Assembly: GCF_012489685.1 (NCBI RefSeq)
Contig: NC_080042.1
Coordinates: forward strand, 76,451,093 to 76,515,092
Direction: 5' to 3'
Source: Lotus japonicus
Taxonomy: Eukaryota > Streptophyta > Magnoliopsida > Fabales > Fabaceae
DNA length: 64,000 nucleotides
Under the pieces are notes generated by a model. That model saw only the letters and a program-made list of their open reading frames with translations. It ran no database searches and was not told the DNA's origin. Of the stretch, positions 34,273-46,100 are shown piece by piece. Position numbers and translations under genes: made by a program. Within the stretch, counting starts at the first letter, position 1. Each line of letters begins with the position of its first letter.

Positions 34273-37264
34273 GCCTGGAGGCGAAGTTGGCTTCGGAGGA
34301 AATGAAAAGGGTAAAATTATTGGTACTGGCACTATTTGTGTAGATAGTAGTCCATGCATTGATAATGTTTTATTGGTAGACGGCTTAACACATAACTTAT
34401 TGTCTATAAGTCAATTAGCTGACAAGGGTTATGATGTTATATTCAATCAAAAGTCCTGCCGGGCTGTAAGTCAGATCGATGGCTCTGTTCTGTTTAACAG
34501 CAAGAGGAAGAACAACATTTATAAGATCAGATTATCTGAGTTGGAGGCTCAGAATGTGAAGTGCCTTCTGTCTGTTAATGAAGAGCAGTGGGTATGGCAT
34601 AGACGGTTAGGGCATGCCAGTATGAGAAAGATTTCTCAGCTGAGCAAGCTAAACCTTGTCAGGGGCTTACCCAATCTGAAGTTCGCTTCAGACGCTCTTT
34701 GTGAAGCATGTCAGAAAGGCAAATTCACAAAAGTCCCTTTCAAGGCAAAGAATGTTGTCTCAACCTCAAGGCCGTTAGAACTTCTGCATATCGACCTGTT
34801 TGAACCAGTGAAAACTGAGTCTATAGGTGGCAAGAGATATGGGATGGTTATCGTTGATGACTATAGCCGCTGGACATGGGTAAAGTTTCTAACCCGCAAG
34901 GATGAGTCTCATGCTGTGTTCTCTACCTTCATTGCTCAAGTGCAAAACGAGAAGGCTTGTAGGATTGTGCGTGTCAGAAGTGACCATGGTGGAGAGTTTG
35001 AGAATGACAAGTTTGAGAGTCTGTTTGATTCCTATGGAATTGCACATGATTTCTCTTGTCCCAGAACTCCTCAACAAAATGGTGTTGTTGAGAGGAAGAA
35101 CAGAACTCTTCAGAAGATGGCTAGAACCATGCTCCAAGAAACTGGCATGGCTAAGTACTTTTGGGCAGAGGCAGTAAATACAGCATGTTACATTCAGAAC
35201 AGAATCTCTGTGAGACCAATTCTGAATAAGACTCCTTATGAATTGTGGAAGAACATAAAACCCAACATTTCTTATTTTCATCCTTTTGGCTGTGTTTGTT
35301 ATGTTCTCAATACTAAGGATAGATTGCATAAATTTGATGCTAAGTCTTCTAAGTGTCTATTACTTGGTTATTCTGATAGATCTAAAGGTTTTAGATTTTA
35401 TAACACTGATGCTAAGACTATTGAAGAATCTATTCATGTTAGATTTGATGATAAGCTTGACTCTGACCAGTCAAAGCTAGTTGAAAAGTTTGCAGATTTA
35501 AGCATTAATGTTTCTGACAAAGGCAAAGCTCCAGAGGAAGTTGAGCCAGAGGAAGATGAACCAGAGGAAGAAGCTGGTCCCTCTAACTCACAAACTCTGA
35601 AGAAGAGCAGAATCACTGCAGCTCACCCTAAGGAATTGATTCTGGGCAACAAAGATGAACCAGTCAGAACCAAATCTGCCTTCAGACCCTCTGAAGAGAC
35701 CTTGCTGAGTCTGAAAGGATTGGTGTCCTTAATTGAACCCAAGTCCATAGATGAAGCTCTTCAGGACAAGGATTGGATTCTGGCCATGGAAGAAGAATTG
35801 AATCAATTTTCCAAGAACGATGTTTGGAGCTTAGTGAAGAAGCCTGAGAATGTTCATGTTATTGGAACGAAATGGGTATTCAGAAACAAGCTGAATGAGA
35901 AAGGAGATGTAGTCAGAAACAAGGCAAGGCTAGTTGCTCAAGGCTACAGCCAGCAAGAAGGAATAGACTACACTGAAACATTTGCTCCGGTAGCAAGACT
36001 GGAGGCAATCAGACTGTTGATCTCCTTCTCAGTAAATCACAACATAGTTCTACATCAGATGGACGTAAAGAGTGCTTTCCTAAATGGTTATATCTCAGAG
36101 GAAGTCTATGTTCATCAACCCCCAGGTTTTGAAGATGAAAAGAAACCAGACCATGTCTTCAAATTGAAGAAATCACTCTACGGTCTGAAGCAAGCTCCCA
36201 GAGCATGGTATGAGAGACTTAGCTCATTTCTTCTGGAGAATGAGTTTGTAAGGGGTAAAGTAGATACAACTCTTTTTTGCAAGACTTATAAAGATGATAT
36301 CTTAATTGTGCAAATTTATGTTGATGATATTATATTTGGTTCTGCTAATCAATCTCTATGCAAAGAATTTTCTGAGATGATGCAGGCTGAGTTTGAGATG
36401 AGTATGATGGGAGAATTAAAGTACTTTCTGGGAATACAAGTTGATCAAACACCAGAAGGAACATATATCCATCAGAGCAAGTACACTAAAGAACTTCTGA
36501 AAAAGTTCAATATGCTGGAATCTACAGTGGCCAAGACTCCAATGCATCCTACATGCATTTTGGAGAAAGAAGATAAAAGTGGTAAAGTATGTCAGAAGCT
36601 CTATCGTGGAATGATAGGTTCACTTCTATACTTAACTGCATCTAGGCCGGACATATTATTTAGTGTTCACTTATGTGCTCGTTTCCAATCAGATCCAAGG
36701 GAAACCCACTTAACTGCTGTTAAGAGGATCCTAAGGTATCTGAAAGGCACCACTAACCTTGGCTTGATGTATAAGAAAACATCAGAGTATAAGCTTTCAG
36801 GTTATTGTGATGCTGATTATGCTGGAGATAGAACAGAGAGAAAAAGTACTTCTGGAAATTGTCAATTTCTGGGAAGCAATCTAGTCTCATGGGCAAGCAA
36901 GAGGCAATCAACCATTGCACTATCAACTGCAGAGGCAGAATATATCTCAGCAGCAATATGCAGCACTCAGATGCTCTGGATGAAACATCAGCTGGAGGAT
37001 TATCAGATCCTTGAGAGCAATATCCCAATCTATTGTGATAACACTGCTGCAATCTCATTGAGTAAAAATCCTATCTTGCACTCAAGGGCAAAGCACATTG
37101 AGGTAAAGTATCACTTTATTAGAGATTATGTACAAAAGGGCGTACTTCTTCTGAAGTTTGTTGATACTGACCATCAATGGGCAGATATCCTTACAAAGCC
37201 CTTAGCTGAAGATAGATTTAATTTTATTCTGAAAAATCTAAACATGGACTTTTGTTCAGAGTGA
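34160..37264 (+). CDS. Element B pol: protease, integrase, reverse transcriptase, RNase H
   Basis: 1034 codons, open throughout. Order is that of Ty1/copia: protease [13 protein letters not shown] (residues 15-27), gag-pre-integrase and zinc-binding WHRRLGHAS with CEACQKGK, integrase core with D in LHIDLFEP (about 211), D in [10 protein letters not shown] (about 273) and E in NGVVERKNR (about 311), RT beginning [10 protein letters not shown] with catalytic YVDDIIFG (about 720), and RNase [18 protein letters not shown] (about 882) with STAEAEYI. It overlaps gag by 113 bases and lies in the +1 frame. The first methionine of the open frame is only a convenience. Expression would need frameshifting, or this copy carries an indel. 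The same join is present in both assembly copies. Confidence 0.94.
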   Translation: MLQISLIAPLKHQSWYLDSGCSRHMTGEKRMFRELKLKPGGEVGFGGNEKGKIIGTGTICVDSSPCIDNVLLVDGLTHNLLSISQLADKGYDVIFNQKSCRAVSQIDGSVLFNSKRKNNIYKIRLSELEAQNVKCLLSVNEEQWVWHRRLGHASMRKISQLSKLNLVRGLPNLKFASDALCEACQKGKFTKVPFKAKNVVSTSRPLELLHIDLFEPVKTESIGGKRYGMVIVDDYSRWTWVKFLTRKDESHAVFSTFIAQVQNEKACRIVRVRSDHGGEFENDKFESLFDSYGIAHDFSCPRTPQQNGVVERKNRTLQKMARTMLQETGMAKYFWAEAVNTACYIQNRISVRPILNKTPYELWKNIKPNISYFHPFGCVCYVLNTKDRLHKFDAKSSKCLLLGYSDRSKGFRFYNTDAKTIEESIHVRFDDKLDSDQSKLVEKFADLSINVSDKGKAPEEVEPEEDEPEEEAGPSNSQTLKKSRITAAHPKELILGNKDEPVRTKSAFRPSEETLLSLKGLVSLIEPKSIDEALQDKDWILAMEEELNQFSKNDVWSLVKKPENVHVIGTKWVFRNKLNEKGDVVRNKARLVAQGYSQQEGIDYTETFAPVARLEAIRLLISFSVNHNIVLHQMDVKSAFLNGYISEEVYVHQPPGFEDEKKPDHVFKLKKSLYGLKQAPRAWYERLSSFLLENEFVRGKVDTTLFCKTYKDDILIVQIYVDDIIFGSANQSLCKEFSEMMQAEFEMSMMGELKYFLGIQVDQTPEGTYIHQSKYTKELLKKFNMLESTVAKTPMHPTCILEKEDKSGKVCQKLYRGMIGSLLYLTASRPDILFSVHLCARFQSDPRETHLTAVKRILRYLKGTTNLGLMYKKTSEYKLSGYCDADYAGDRTERKSTSGNCQFLGSNLVSWASKRQSTIALSTAEAEYISAAICSTQMLWMKHQLEDYQILESNIPIYCDNTAAISLSKNPILHSRAKHIEVKYHFIRDYVQKGVLLLKFVDTDHQWADILTKPLAEDRFNFILKNLNMDFCSE

Positions 37265-37707
37265 AGATGGATCAGAACCTCTGACTATGATACTTCTTGA
37301 TCAGAAGATGTCTAGTCCAGAAGGTAACTCAATCAGAATGTGTGTGCCCACTGGTACTGACTCTGAAGCTGAGACAACAACACGTGCGTCAGACTTTCTG
37401 ATGCATAGTTCCTTGTGCCTGTGTGACAGTCTGTTATGATTGCGTGTAGATATGCTTATCTCCTGTGTGTGATTGTGTATTTTACTGTTACTATCTATCT
37501 TTAATTTTCAACCGTTGATCTTAAAGTGCTTTTTGAATCAACAACGGTTATTTGATAAAACCCACTATACACACACGTTCTCGCTCACTTCCGGTTTTCA
37601 CTCTCGCACTCTCTGCTTTTCAAAACCGCCTTTTTCTTGATTTCTCTCTCGATCTCTCTTCATCCTTCAAACTTCATCTTCTACCTCAAACCTTCAACCT
37701 CTTCAAA

Positions 37708-40557
37708 ATGGTGAGACAAACCAGAAGATCTACTGCAGATGCACCTCAGTTCCCTCACATGGTAGTCGGTTTGGCAACGGGTCAAAGGGGCTCTGAGAAC
37801 CCTGCACAAGAACAAGTTCAAGCTCAAGAGCAGATTGTTCCTATTGCAGAACGGGGTTGTGCCGTTCACTGCGTATTTCCTCCTGAGGAACTCCAAGTCC
37901 TGGCAGAATGGAGATTCAACCTCGATAACTTGGCTGCAAATGGGTTTGATCTTCGTCCTGAAGTCCAAGCTCAAGGTTGGGGAAACTACTTCAATCGACT
38001 TCGAGGACCGGTGTATGAGAAGTTGGTAAAGGAATTCTGGAAGCACGCAGACTGCGATGACACTCAGGTGGTCTCTCACATTCTTGGCAGGAAGATCATC
38101 ATCACTGAGAAGTCATTTGTGAATCTGCTAGGAGCAGAAACTGCTTATGGGTATCGGTTCCAACTGACGGAATCGAAGCTGAAACCCAGCACCAAGGACA
38201 TCGTCAACAAGGCCCTGTACACCACCTTCAAACCGGGCAAGACGAGTTACAAGGTGATGGACCTTCACCCCAAACTCAGGATCTGGCACAAGATCCTACT
38301 CAACTGCATCAATCAGCGACCGAAGGGCAGTTCTCCAGATTACATCAACTTCAACCAGAAGGCGATGCTGTTTTTCATTCAAAATCAGGAGAAGATCTGC
38401 CTTCCCTACTTCCTGTTCTCCTACTTGAAGGAATGCATCCGGAAGTCTCGCACCACCGCCTCCATCAAGTCTGCAATTAAATATATCCCTTTTGGGAGGC
38501 TGCTCTCAGACTTTCTCATTGAAAGCAACTTGGTGCAAGATTTGATCAATGCTGGTTGCACAGAGGATTTGAGCACAATTGTCAGTGATGTCTTCACTGC
38601 AAACTCCTTGAAGAAGATGGGCTTAATCCAGAAGAAGATTGCTCCTGCTCATGAAGACACATCTTCTGAGATCAGAGGAAGAAGAATGCCTCTGAATGAC
38701 TACCCTCTGTGGACTCAAGCAGACCATCCTGACGCCATCAGATGCTATGTTGAAGACCTCAGGGCTCAAGGATTCGAGATTGACCTTGATGATTTCGTCA
38801 GCAGACTTCCACCAGCTCCAGAGTTTCCTTCTCCTCCCAAGAAGAAAACCAAGAGGAAGATGGTTCTGGAAGAATCCTCAGAGGAATCTGATGTCCCTCT
38901 GGTCAAGAAGCCGAAGAGCAAGCCTGATGATGATGATGGTGATGATAGTGAGGATGGCCCTCCTAAGAAGAAGCAGAAGAAGGTCAGAATCGTGGTGAAG
39001 CCTACTCGGGTGGAACCAGCTGCTGCAGTGGTCAGAAGGACTGAACCTCCTGCCAGAGTGACTCGATCATCAGCACATTCAAGTAAGCCTGCACTTGCTT
39101 CTGATGATGATTTGAATTTATTTGATGCACTTCCTATTTCTGCCTTGCTTCAACACTCCTCAAATCCCCTCACTCCTATTCCTGAATCCCAGCCAGCCGC
39201 ACAAACCACCACTCCACCACATTCCCCAAGATCTTCCTTCTTTCAACCTTCTCCTACTGAAGCACCTCTCTGGAATTTGCTTCAGACCCAAACCTCTAGG
39301 TCAGAAGATCCAACCTCTCTCCTTACCATTCCATACGACCCATTATCTTCTGAACCCATCATCCATGCCCAACCCGAGCCCAACCAAACAGAACCACAAC
39401 CCAGAACGTCTGATCACTCTGCTCCCAGAGCATCAGCACGTCCTGCTGTCAGACCCACGGATACAGACTCTTCAACAGCCTTCACACCTGTATCCTTCCC
39501 AATCAATGTTATTGACTCTCCTCCCTCCAATACCTCTGAATCAATTAGAAAATTCATGGAGGTTAGAAAAGAGAAGGTATCTGCCTTGGAAGAGTATTAC
39601 CTTACCTGTCCAAGCCCTAGGCAATATCCTGGCCCTAGACCTGAACGTCTAGTTGACCCAGATGAACCTATCTTGGCTAATCCTATCCAAGAGGCAGACC
39701 CCTTAGTTCAAACAGCTCACCCTGTCCCTGACCAACAAGAGCCAATTCAACCAGACCCTGAACCCGAACAATCAGTGTCTAACCAATCCTCGGTTAGATC
39801 ACCTCACCCTCTGGTTGAAACTTCAGACCCTCACCGTGGAACCTCTGAACCCAATGCTCCCATGATTAACATTGGTTCTCCACAAGGTGCCTCTGAAGCT
39901 CATAGCAGCAATCACCCAGCCTCTCCTGAAACCAACCTCTCCATCATTCCCTATACTCACCTTCAACCCACATCTCTCTCTGAGTGCATCAATATTTTCT
40001 ATCATGAAGCCTCCTTGAGGCTCCGCAATGTGCACGGTCAGACTGATCTTAGTGAGAATGCTGAACATGTGGCTGATGAGTGGAACAATTTGAGCACTTG
40101 GCTAGTGGCTCAGTTTCCAATTATGATGCAGCTCCTGCATGCAGAGGGAAGTCAGAGGATTGAGGCTGCAAAGCAACGGTTTGCTAGAAGGGTGGCTCTT
40201 CATGAACTAGAACAGAGAAATAAGCTTCTTGAAGCTATTGAAGAAGCCAAGAGACAGCAAGAACAAGCAGAAGAAGCTGCACGTCAAGCAGCAGCTCAGG
40301 CTGAACAAGCCAGACTTGAGGCAGAGCGTCTTGAAGCTGAGGCTGAGGCAGAGCGACTTGCACCAGTTATGTTTACTCCTGCTGCTTCTGCTTCCATTCC
40401 AGAACCTCAAGCTGCTCAGAATGTTCCTTCCAGCTCTACTCAGACAAGCTCCTCCAGACTCGACATCATGGAACAACGTCTTGACACTCATGAATCCATG
40501 CTGATTGAGATGAAGCAAATGATGATGGAACTTCTGCGCCGCACTGACAAACCTTAG
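37708..40557 (+). CDS. Element B env-like (Sirevirus ORF after pol)
   Basis: 949 residues, uninterrupted, starting MVRQTRRSTADAPQ 443 bases after pol. The N-terminal third (to about residue 330) is a globular domain of the kind annotated as putative plant transposon protein or env-like in Sireviruses. Two lysine clusters with nuclear-signal character follow (KKKTKRKM near 378, PPKKKQKKVR near 418), then about 350 residues of proline/serine/threonine-rich disordered sequence. A long coiled coil lies at about 815-885 (alanine/glutamate heptads) and a second amphipathic helix ends the protein. I see no signal peptide or transmembrane helix, so a true envelope role is unlikely. Its function is unknown in the lineage. 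The frame opens upstream to 37552, but ATG 37708 has the better context. Confidence 0.88.
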   Translation: MVRQTRRSTADAPQFPHMVVGLATGQRGSENPAQEQVQAQEQIVPIAERGCAVHCVFPPEELQVLAEWRFNLDNLAANGFDLRPEVQAQGWGNYFNRLRGPVYEKLVKEFWKHADCDDTQVVSHILGRKIIITEKSFVNLLGAETAYGYRFQLTESKLKPSTKDIVNKALYTTFKPGKTSYKVMDLHPKLRIWHKILLNCINQRPKGSSPDYINFNQKAMLFFIQNQEKICLPYFLFSYLKECIRKSRTTASIKSAIKYIPFGRLLSDFLIESNLVQDLINAGCTEDLSTIVSDVFTANSLKKMGLIQKKIAPAHEDTSSEIRGRRMPLNDYPLWTQADHPDAIRCYVEDLRAQGFEIDLDDFVSRLPPAPEFPSPPKKKTKRKMVLEESSEESDVPLVKKPKSKPDDDDGDDSEDGPPKKKQKKVRIVVKPTRVEPAAAVVRRTEPPARVTRSSAHSSKPALASDDDLNLFDALPISALLQHSSNPLTPIPESQPAAQTTTPPHSPRSSFFQPSPTEAPLWNLLQTQTSRSEDPTSLLTIPYDPLSSEPIIHAQPEPNQTEPQPRTSDHSAPRASARPAVRPTDTDSSTAFTPVSFPINVIDSPPSNTSESIRKFMEVRKEKVSALEEYYLTCPSPRQYPGPRPERLVDPDEPILANPIQEADPLVQTAHPVPDQQEPIQPDPEPEQSVSNQSSVRSPHPLVETSDPHRGTSEPNAPMINIGSPQGASEAHSSNHPASPETNLSIIPYTHLQPTSLSECINIFYHEASLRLRNVHGQTDLSENAEHVADEWNNLSTWLVAQFPIMMQLLHAEGSQRIEAAKQRFARRVALHELEQRNKLLEAIEEAKRQQEQAEEAARQAAAQAEQARLEAERLEAEAEAERLAPVMFTPAASASIPEPQAAQNVPSSSTQTSSSRLDIMEQRLDTHESMLIEMKQMMMELLRRTDKP

Positions 40558-40663
40558 TTTTTAGGATCTCTTCTTTTTCTTTCTTTTTATCTAACGTTGT
40601 TTTATTTAAACTCTGTTTCTTTTTTATTTTTTATTTTAATTTGTTCGTTTGTGATTCTATATG

Positions 40664-40684
40664 CATATATATATATATATATAT
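40664..40684. repeat. (AT)n run between the convergent B ORFs
   Basis: About ten AT units, in the 209-base spacer between the env-like stop and the antisense ORF stop. Confidence 0.85.
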
Positions 40685-40766
40685 CTTTGTGTCACATATG
40701 TTTGCTAAACTCGTTTTATTCATAACTTGTTTTGTGTTTACATCATATTTCTTTACATCATATAAT

Positions 40767-41159
40767 CTAGAATGGAGGATCCCTCCTCATTCTTCTGCAC
40801 TCCTGGCGCTGCTCTGACCTATTCTTCTCCAGACGATCCAGTACATGCTGGATGTTGTTGAGTCTGATCTTTAGCTCATCCCTCTCCAGAATCTCTTCTG
40901 AAGTCTTGAGCTTCTCTTCCAAACTCTCTTTTTCTTCCAGCAGCTTGAGTTCAAGCCGGCTGAGTTCTTGCACCTCCTCCACGAAGGCAAGAAATTCCTT
41001 CAGGTCTCTCTCCAACTCTGGACGCAGGTCCTCTTCCAGCAGTGTCCGTGTCAGCTCCGCGATGGTAGTTTCACCTTCTGGATGCCGGATGTTCAGGAAC
41101 AAGTCCTCTTCAAAGGCCTTCTTCCTCAGCTCTTCTAGTGCTACGTTGTATGATGCCAT
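40767..41159 (-). CDS. Antisense coiled-coil ORF in the 3' region of element B
   Basis: 130 residues on the strand opposite gag, pol and env-like. It starts MASYNVALEELRKKAFEEDL and is rich in Glu, Leu, Lys and Arg, with heptad-like spacing from about residue 28 to 115. It ends in a basic tail. ATG lies in AAAAAAATGGC, a good plant start context. On the same strand CTATAAAAAG (41220-41211) sits about 52 bases upstream, so a transcript leader of about 25 bases is possible. An AATAAA (40720-40715) lies 47 bases past the stop. Additional antisense ORFs are known in some plant LTR retrotransposons, but I do not recognise this protein. No equivalent was noticed in element A. Confidence 0.65.
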   Translation of the reverse strand: MASYNVALEELRKKAFEEDLFLNIRHPEGETTIAELTRTLLEEDLRPELERDLKEFLAFVEEVQELSRLELKLLEEKESLEEKLKTSEEILERDELKIRLNNIQHVLDRLEKNRSEQRQECRRMRRDPPF

Positions 41160-41210
41160 TTTTTTTACTGAAAATTATTCGAGGTGTGAAGCTTACCTTT
41201 CTCTCCAACG

Positions 41211-41220
41211 CTTTTTATAG
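41211..41220 (-). promoter_or_regulatory. Putative TATA box of the antisense ORF
   Basis: CTATAAAAAG on the minus strand, inside the retrotransposon and outside the LTR, at ordinary plant promoter distance from the ATG at 41159. Confidence 0.5.
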
Positions 41221-41408
41221 GCTTCACTCTCTCTCTGAAAGTTAATGCTCTTACAGTTTCTCGAGGTTAAGTTCTTGGTAACTGATCCTTCTATTTACTC
41301 ACTTGACCGGTGGTAAACGTTCATCCCTTGCATTAACTCTTCTATTTATTTTCGCCTAACTCTGATTCTTACATCGTTTTCATTTTCTTTTAAACTTAGA
41401 CCTTCTCT

Positions 41409-41963
41409 AAGGGGGAGTACCTTGTACTTCAAGCTAAGTTTTTCACACCCCAAGCTTTTTGCTTATGACAAAAAGGGGGAGTAAACCCAGTTTTTGATGT
41501 GTAAGATGTGTTAGTGTGATTTATTTTTTCTTTTGGAGATTTTAAGAGTTCCACCTTCATGACCATAGATGTGTCACTGGGCAAATACAAGGAATACATT
41601 TCACTTCCTCTGAAGTGATTCTAAGTTGACTCTGATACCCAAGACTCTGATACCTTGTCCATGACTCTGATCACTTACGCGCTCTGATTATTCGTTTTTC
41701 ATCTATGTCATAAGTTTTTCACTCTGAACTCTTATATCATTTAGCTCAGAATCTAGACTTTACTAACGTTTTCATCAAGTATTAGATTCAGGGGGAGCTA
41801 AGCTCAGAATCAAGCAGTGACTTGAATTCAGAATGAGCAAGATAAACTATTCACATCAGGATAAGTCTTATTCTATATCTCTAAACTCTGAGTGAATTCA
41901 GTTTAATGTTTAAGAATTGTTCATCAAAAATCTTAGTTTTGTCATCATCAAAAAGGGGGAGAT
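41409..41963 (+). repeat. Multiple polypurine tracts before the 3' LTR of element B
   Basis: AAGGGGGAG at 41409-41417, AAAAAGGGGGAG at 41470-41481, CAGGGGGAG at 41789-41797 and AAAAAGGGGGAGAT at 41950-41963. The last one abuts the LTR and is the plus-strand primer. Such extra tracts are a described Sirevirus trait. Confidence 0.85.
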
Positions 41964-43185
41964 TGTAAGATCAAGTTTTGATCTAGTAGTACAACTCTAT
42001 GTTTTGATGATTACAAGTTAACCTTTTGATATGAACAATTGTGGTACTCTAACGTGTTTTTCTGAGTGTGCTATTTACAGGCTCTGACCTCAACTCAATC
42101 TCACACAAATCAGAAGCACTGTGTATAAAGGGTAACCCAAGCAACGCTTTCGCATTCACCATGTTCAGTATGAACAGTGGAAAAGCTTCAGAAGTTCTGA
42201 AGCTATACAAACTCTGATGTGGACTCAGTCACTAGAAGCTCTGAAGATCCAGAAGTTCTGATAACCAAGAAACACTGAAGGTTCAGATGTTCTGATGGTG
42301 TAGAAGACTCTGAAGATCCAGAAGCTGAATAGTGGAAACTCTGAAGTCCAGAAGCAAGAAACTCTGAAGGCCATGTTCTTCCCTCTGAGTTCAGAATCAG
42401 AAGATACAATGGTCAGAGGATCTGTGCTTTCCCTCTGACTCTGATCAACCGGCTTCACAAGTTCCAATATGAAGTATTCCCCTGATCAGAAGTCTCCTAG
42501 GTTAAAAGGTCAAGTCGCTATCCAAGTACAAAAGCAAGTGTACCTTCCTGACGACCTACCTAACGTTCTCAGCCACAGCAGAAGCTGGATTTTCCAGAAC
42601 TGCCCTCCAACGGTAGCATTTCCCATGCAACGCTCAACCCTAATCCTTGGAGTATATATAGAGGCTGAAGATTGAAAGAAGCGGCAAGAATAAAAAAAAA
42701 CCAAGAAGCAATACACGCGCAAGACATATTCAAAATATTCTAAGCTTTCTTTCATCTGAAATTCATTGTGTTTACTATTAGCTTTTTAGAAGCAAATCTC
42801 TTGTAAACATTTCTTTGATAAACAGTTTGTTTAGTTCCTTTAGGAGATCAAGGTTGATCGGATCCTAGAGAAGACTAAGAGAGTGAATCTTAGTGTGAGC
42901 TAAGTCAGTGTAATTGTTAGTCACTTGTAGGTTTCAAGTGCAGTTGTAACTCTTACCTGATTAGTGGATTGCCTTCATTCTAAGAAGGAAGAAATCACCT
43001 TAACGGGTGGACTGGAGTAGCTTGAGTGATTTATCAAGTGAACCAGGATAAAATCCTTGTGTGCTCTTCTATCTCTTATCTTTAGCACTTAAGTTCTCGA
43101 AAGATTTGTCTAAATCTTTAAGGTGGTAGTTTTGTACTGAAAACGTTATTCAAACCCCCCCTTTCTACCGTTTTTCATACCTTCA
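41964..43185 (+). repeat. 3' LTR of element B
   Basis: 1222 bases, TATA box at 42653-42661. Three substitutions relative to the 5' LTR were noticed. It is followed by CTAGC (43186-43190). Confidence 0.94.
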
Positions 43186-43190
43186 CTAGC

Positions 43191-46100
43191 AAGCAAGGAG
43201 GGAGTTTGAAGGGAATTGGCTTTGACTATAGAACTGCAAACAAAGAAAATCAGAAAGGTTCAAAGAAATTTGTGTCTGCTGCGAAACAAACTGAATTCAA
43301 GAAGCCTAGAAATTATCAGTTGTCAGATTCATTGCCCAGACATGTACCTCAACATGTGAAATCCCAGCTCAAGCTTGAGAAGATTGTACCTTGGAAGTGT
43401 CACTACTGTGGTAAGAATTGTCACATAAAGCCCTACTGTTACAGGTTATATGGTTATCCTCAGATGCACGATAAAAAACCTGTTCAGATGAGGAAGGAAT
43501 GGAAGCCCAAGGGTGAAGTCAGATGTCAGGTAGCTTACACGTCCTTCAGAGCATCATCAAAGGAAGATTGGTATTTTGATAGTGGCTGCTCAAAGCACAT
43601 GACAGGAAACAAGAGCTTCTTGCAAGATATCAGAAGTCACTCCACCAACTATGTCACTTTTGGAGATGGAGCTAAAGGAAAGATCAAGGGAGTAGGAAAG
43701 CTTGTTAGCACAGAATCTCCTAACTTGAACAATGTGTTACTTGTAAATGGCTTAACTGCCAACCTAATCAGCATAAGTCAACTGTGTGATCAAGGGTATG
43801 ATGTGAAGTTCAATAAGATAGAATGTGTTGTGACCACTGACGATGAGAGAGTTGTGATGAGAGGAGTCAGATCAAAGGACAACTGTTACATGTGGACATC
43901 AGAAGAAAAAGCTCATGTTTCCAGATGTTTGTTAACTAAAGAAGATGAGGTGAATGTATGGCATCAAAGACTAGGACATCTCAACTACAGGAGCATGCAA
44001 AAGATCATTGCTGATGAAGCAATAAGGGGATTGCCCAATTTGAGCTTGGGAGAAGGAAAGCTATGTGGAGAATGTCAGATTGGTAAGCAAACCAAGGTGC
44101 CACACAAGATGCTCCAGCATCAGACCACGACGAAGGTTCTGGAATTGCTTCACATGGATCTCATGGGTCCCATGCAGGTTGAAAGCTTGGGAGGAAAAAG
44201 GTATGTGTTTGTCTGTGTAGATGATTTTTCAAGGTATACATGGGTTGAATTTATGAGAGAAAAATCAGAGACTTTTGAAATATGCAAGAATTTATGTTTG
44301 AGACTTCAGAATGAGAAGGACTGTGTGATTGTAAGAATCAGAAGTGATCATGGAAGAGAGTTTGAGAATTCAAATTTCTTGGAGGTCTGTGGAACTGAAG
44401 GTATTAGCCATGAATTATCTGCCCCCATCACTCCACAGCAGAATGGAATTGTTGAAAGGAAAAATAGAACTCTCCAGGAATCAGCTAGAGTAATGTTACA
44501 TGCTAAGAAGATTCCACACCAATTCTGGGCTGAAGCCATGAGTACTGCTTGTTACATACATAATAGAGTCACCATCAGGGCAGGGACATCCTCTACACAA
44601 TATGAGCTATGGAAAGGTAGAAAGCCGTATGTAAAATACTTTCACATATTTGGAAGTAAATGTTATATTCTTGCAGATCGTGATCCTAAGAGGAAGCTTG
44701 ATCCTAGAAGTGATGAAGGAATTTTCATGGGGTATTCTATGAACAACAAAGCTTATAGAGTTTTTAACTCTCGCACAAGGACCATGATGGAATCTGTGAA
44801 TGTGACTGTGGATGATGAACCAAGCAAGAAGGAAGAAGCAGTTCTGAATGAAGATGATGATGGTGCTGATGTTCCAGCTAATGCTCCAGCAACTGCCCTC
44901 GACAATGAGTCAGAAACAAGTGCTGATGAAAAGGAAGACAAAGATATCACAACAAACAAAGCTCCATCAATCAGGGTTCAGAAGAATCATCCTCAAGAAA
45001 ACATTATTGGTAATCTTCAAGAAGGGGTGACTACCAGATCCAGAAGTATAATTGCTCACAGTTGTTTCATCTCTAAGATAGAACCCAAGAATGTTAATGA
45101 AGCTCTCACTGATGAATACTGGATAAATGCTATGCAAGAAGAGCTAGATCAGTTCAGAAGAAATGAAGTGTGGGAGTTAGTGCCTAGACCTGAAGAAGTA
45201 AACATCATTGGCACTAAGTGGATCTTCAAGAACAAATCAGATGAAGCTGGAACAGTCACAAGGAATAAAGCAAGGCTTGTTGCTCAAGGATATACTCAGA
45301 TAGAAGGAGTTGATTTTGATGAGACCTTTGCTCCAGTAGCTAGACTGGAATCTATAAGACTCTTGTTAGGTGTTGCTTGTCTTTTGAAGTTCAGACTTTA
45401 TCAGATGGATGTGAAGAGTGCTTTTCTGAATGGTTATTTGAATGAAGAAGTCTATGTTGAACAACCTAAAGGATTTACAGATCCGCATCATCCAGATCAT
45501 GTGTACAAGTTGAGGAAGGCCTTGTATGGTTTGAAGCAAGCACCTAGGGCTTGGTATGAAAGGTTAACTGAATTTCTTGTAAGCAATGGGTACAGCAAGG
45601 GTGGAATTGATAAAACTCTGTTTGTGAAGAATGACAGAGGTAAGCTCATGATAGCACAGATTTATGTGGATGACATTGTCTTTGGAGGAATGTCAAACTC
45701 AATGGTGGAGCATTTCGTCCGACAAATGAAATCTGAATTTGAGATGAGCCTAGTTGGTGAATTGAACTATTTTCTAGGACTACAAGTCAAACAAATGGAG
45801 GATTCTATGTTCATATCTCAGAGTAAGTATGCTAAAGGCCTAGTCAAGAAATTTGGTCTTGAAAAGGCTGGTCACAAGAGAACTCCTGCTGCTACACACA
45901 TCAAGATGTCCAAAGATGAGCAAGGAGAAGATGTTGATCAAAGTCTCTATAGAAGCATGATTGGAAGCTTGTTGTATCTCACTGCTAGCAGACCAGATAT
46001 CACCTTTGCAGTTGGTGTATGTGCAAGATTTCAAGCAGCTCCTAAGGCTAGTCATCTGCTACAAGTCAAGAGAATTATCAAGTACATCAATGGCACGAGT

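Larger units (their letters stand above)
23378..43185 (+). mobile_element. Sirevirus-type Ty1/copia retrotransposon B (span includes the assembly duplicate and gap)
   Basis: LTRs of 1222 bases (23378-24599 or its duplicate 31068-32289, and 41964-43185) run from TGTAAGATCAAG to ATACCTTCA. After removing the duplicated overlap the element is about 12.1 kb. It carries gag, pol, a long env-like ORF, an antisense ORF, and four GGGGGAG tracts near the 3' LTR, the last being the true polypurine tract. The LTRs differ at three positions by eye (near 42451, 42781 and 43137), roughly 0.1 My at the rate used for A, which agrees with B lying inside A. The only coding defect in the second copy is the frame change between gag and pol. 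Much better preserved than A. Confidence 0.93.
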
